Source of the DNA: Saccharothrix luteola | GTDB lineage: Bacteria > Actinomycetota > Actinomycetes > Mycobacteriales > Pseudonocardiaceae | DNA length: 64,000 nucleotides | Assembly: GCF_020859565.1 (NCBI RefSeq) | Contig: NZ_JAJHUO010000034.1 | Span: forward strand, 51,383 to 115,382 | Reading direction: 5' to 3' | Program-made: the position numbers and the translations under genes | Shown: piece by piece, positions 62,531-64,000 of the stretch | Layout: each line of letters starts with the position of its first letter | Position numbering within the stretch: the stretch's first letter is position 1 | The notes under the pieces: generated by a model | What the model saw: the letters and a program-made list of their open reading frames with translations, nothing else | The model's database searches: none | Told to the model about the DNA's origin: nothing

Positions 62531-63982
62531 ATGACTTCCGCAGGTGTGTCCGACGCCGTGACGTCGCCGCCCGCGCTCACCCGCGCCGACCGCGCCGTGA
62601 TCGGCGTGCTGCTGGTGGCCACGTTCGTGGTCATCCTGAACGAGACCATCATGGGCGTCGCACTGCCCGTGCTGCTCACCGAGCTCAACGTGACCGCCGC
62701 CGTGGGCCAGTGGCTCACCGCCGGCTTCCTGCTGACCATGTCGGTGGTCATCCCGATCACCGGCTACCTCATCCAACGCGTGACCACCCGCACGCTCTAC
62801 GGCGTGGCGATGGGCCTGTTCAGCGCGGGCACGTTGCTCGCCGCGCTGGCTCCCGGCTTCGAAGTGCTCCTCGCGGCACGCGTCGTGCAGGCCTGTGGCA
62901 CGGCGATCATGCTGCCGTTGCTGATGACGACCGTCATGACGCTCGTGCCGCCGGCCCGCCGCGGCGCGGTGATGGGCAACATCTCCATCGTCATCTCCGT
63001 CGCGCCGGCCATCGGGCCGACGGTGTCCGGCGTGGTGCTGGACCTGTTCAGCTGGCGCGCCATGTTCTGGGTCGTGCTGCCGATCTCGGTGACCGCGCTG
63101 GTGCTCGGCCTGCGCTGGGTCACCCGCATCGGCGAGGCGAGCAGCGCGCCGATCGACATCCTGTCGGTCGTGCTGTCGGTGTTCGGTTTCGGCGGCCTGG
63201 TCTACGGCCTGTCGAGCATCGGGCACACCGGCGGCGGGGCGTCCGCCACGCTGTGGGCGTCGCTCGCGGTCGGCGTGGTCGGCATCACGGCGTTCGTGCT
63301 GCGGCAGGTGCGACTGCAGCGGGACGAACGGGCGCTGCTGGACCTGCGGACGTTCGCCTTCCGCACGTTCACGCTGGCCAGCGCGCTGATGATGGTGATG
63401 ATGGGCCTGCTGCTGGGCGTCGTCACGATCCTGCCGATCTACACCCAGAACGTGCTGGCGCTCGACCCGCTCGCCACCGGCCTGCTGCTGCTGCCGGGCG
63501 GTCTGCTGATGGGGCTGCTGTCGCCGTTCGTCGGCCGGCTCTACGACCGGGTGGGTCCGCGCGTCCTGCTCATCGTCGGCACGGTCGCCACCAGCGGCTC
63601 GCTGTGGTTCGCCACGACGTTCGACGAGGGCACGCCGACGCCGCTCGTGCTGGTGTTCCACCTCGTGCTGAGCCTGGGCCTGGCGTTCTCGTTCACGCCG
63701 CTGTTCTCCTCCGGCCTCGGCGCCCTGCCCGCCCGGCTCTACTCGCACGGCAGCGCGATCTTCAGCACGACCCAGCAGCTCGCCGCCGCGGCGGGCGTGG
63801 CGTTGCTGGTCAGCGTGATGAGCGCGCGTGCCGCCGAGCTGGCCACGGCCGGTGAGGCGAAGGTCGGCGCGGAGATGGGCGGCATGCACGCCGCGATCCT
63901 GCTGGCGGCGATCCTGTCGCTGGTCGCGGTGGTCGGTTCGTTCATGATCAAGGCGGGCAAGGCGGAAGACGCCCCGCACTAG
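62531..63982 (+). CDS. DHA2-family MFS multidrug exporter
   Basis: A 483-residue protein from ATG 62531. It has 14 predicted helices: VIGVLLVATFVVILNETIMGVALPVLLTEL, QWLTAGFLLTMSVVIPITGYLI, LLAARVVQACGTAIMLPLLMTTVMTLVPPARRG, GNISIVISVAPAIGPTVSGVVLDLFSWRAMFWVV (motif C). The FAFRTFTLASALMMVMMGLLLG half is typical of LmrB/EmrB-like exporters. It differs from the two other MFS proteins of the window. It could export a phosphonate made nearby, but 2.5 kb of decayed sequence and other genes lie between. Confidence 0.9.
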   Translation: MTSAGVSDAVTSPPALTRADRAVIGVLLVATFVVILNETIMGVALPVLLTELNVTAAVGQWLTAGFLLTMSVVIPITGYLIQRVTTRTLYGVAMGLFSAGTLLAALAPGFEVLLAARVVQACGTAIMLPLLMTTVMTLVPPARRGAVMGNISIVISVAPAIGPTVSGVVLDLFSWRAMFWVVLPISVTALVLGLRWVTRIGEASSAPIDILSVVLSVFGFGGLVYGLSSIGHTGGGASATLWASLAVGVVGITAFVLRQVRLQRDERALLDLRTFAFRTFTLASALMMVMMGLLLGVVTILPIYTQNVLALDPLATGLLLLPGGLLMGLLSPFVGRLYDRVGPRVLLIVGTVATSGSLWFATTFDEGTPTPLVLVFHLVLSLGLAFSFTPLFSSGLGALPARLYSHGSAIFSTTQQLAAAAGVALLVSVMSARAAELATAGEAKVGAEMGGMHAAILLAAILSLVAVVGSFMIKAGKAEDAPH

Positions 63983-63990
63983 CGAACGGC

Positions 63991-64000
63991 GGGGGGGGGG
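63991..64000. other. Terminal G run, probable contig end artefact
   Basis: The last ten bases are all G, like the internal poly-G tracts. They are likely not genomic. Confidence 0.55.

Overview
The window is very GC-rich, with GTG/TTG starts, tight GTGA/ATGA overlaps, a complete GlgE pathway, CebR-type and xylanase-type operators, CBM2-bearing secreted enzymes and many TetR/MFS units. This points to a filamentous actinomycete, most likely of the Pseudonocardiaceae/Actinosynnema-Saccharothrix type; that placement is inference from gene content, since no rRNA or tRNA is present.

Layout: 1-2.2 kb, truncated NB-ARC/TPR protein. 2.4-5.8 kb, small detoxification/regulation genes (TetR with carboxymuconolactone decarboxylase family protein, CGNR regulator, alpha/beta hydrolase, flavin-type oxidase). 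5.9-12 kb, DUF6236 protein with an amyloid-like N-terminus, a structured leader before a small lipoprotein, an SGNH hydrolase, and a DUF1906 protein/small membrane protein/Tat-exported protein cassette. 12.1-20.4 kb, GH6 cellulase under a CebR-like box, beta-lactamase-like protein, twin-PAP2 phosphatase, cyclase family protein, DUF2975/HTH pair, ICL/PEPM-superfamily protein, Ogt and a YcxB-like protein. 20.5-30.5 kb (minus strand), an IS701-type transposase and then an unusual cluster: STAS, GlgX, AGE-like epimerase, DJ-1 protein, NTF2-like protein, ThDP decarboxylase, second DJ-1 protein, second NTF2-like protein. 30.8-36 kb, MFS exporter, MmyB-type regulator and a SnoaL/ABM/SDR/VOC operon. 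36.1-42.9 kb, glgE-treS-mak-glgB operon. 43-49.4 kb, MFS exporter, GH11-CBM2 xylanase and the triad CotH-kinase-CBM2/VTC/DUF4956. 49.8-60 kb, a probable phosphonate biosynthetic locus. 60-64 kb, TetR/FBP pair, a decayed dual-OB/DUF488/DUF488 locus and an MFS exporter.

Most important observation: 59089-59949 encodes a PEP mutase with an intact EDKxxxxxNS signature. The gene before it (58409-58999) encodes a close relative of HppE/Fom4, the fosfomycin epoxidase, with the HxxxE...H iron triad and the HTH-plus-cupin layout. About 4 kb upstream a four-gene run (2-hydroxyacid dehydrogenase, ArgC-like, phosphoglycerate-kinase-like, iron-type alcohol dehydrogenase) could take phosphonopyruvate via phosphonolactate to 2,3-dihydroxypropylphosphonate. 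No phosphonopyruvate decarboxylase is visible. The predicted product class, a hydroxylated fosfomycin-like epoxyphosphonate, is inference.

Sequence quality: homopolymeric G/C tracts at about 26.63-26.75 kb, 44.58-44.65 kb and at the right end look like assembly artefacts. Frameshifted genes near 61-62.4 kb should be read with that in mind.
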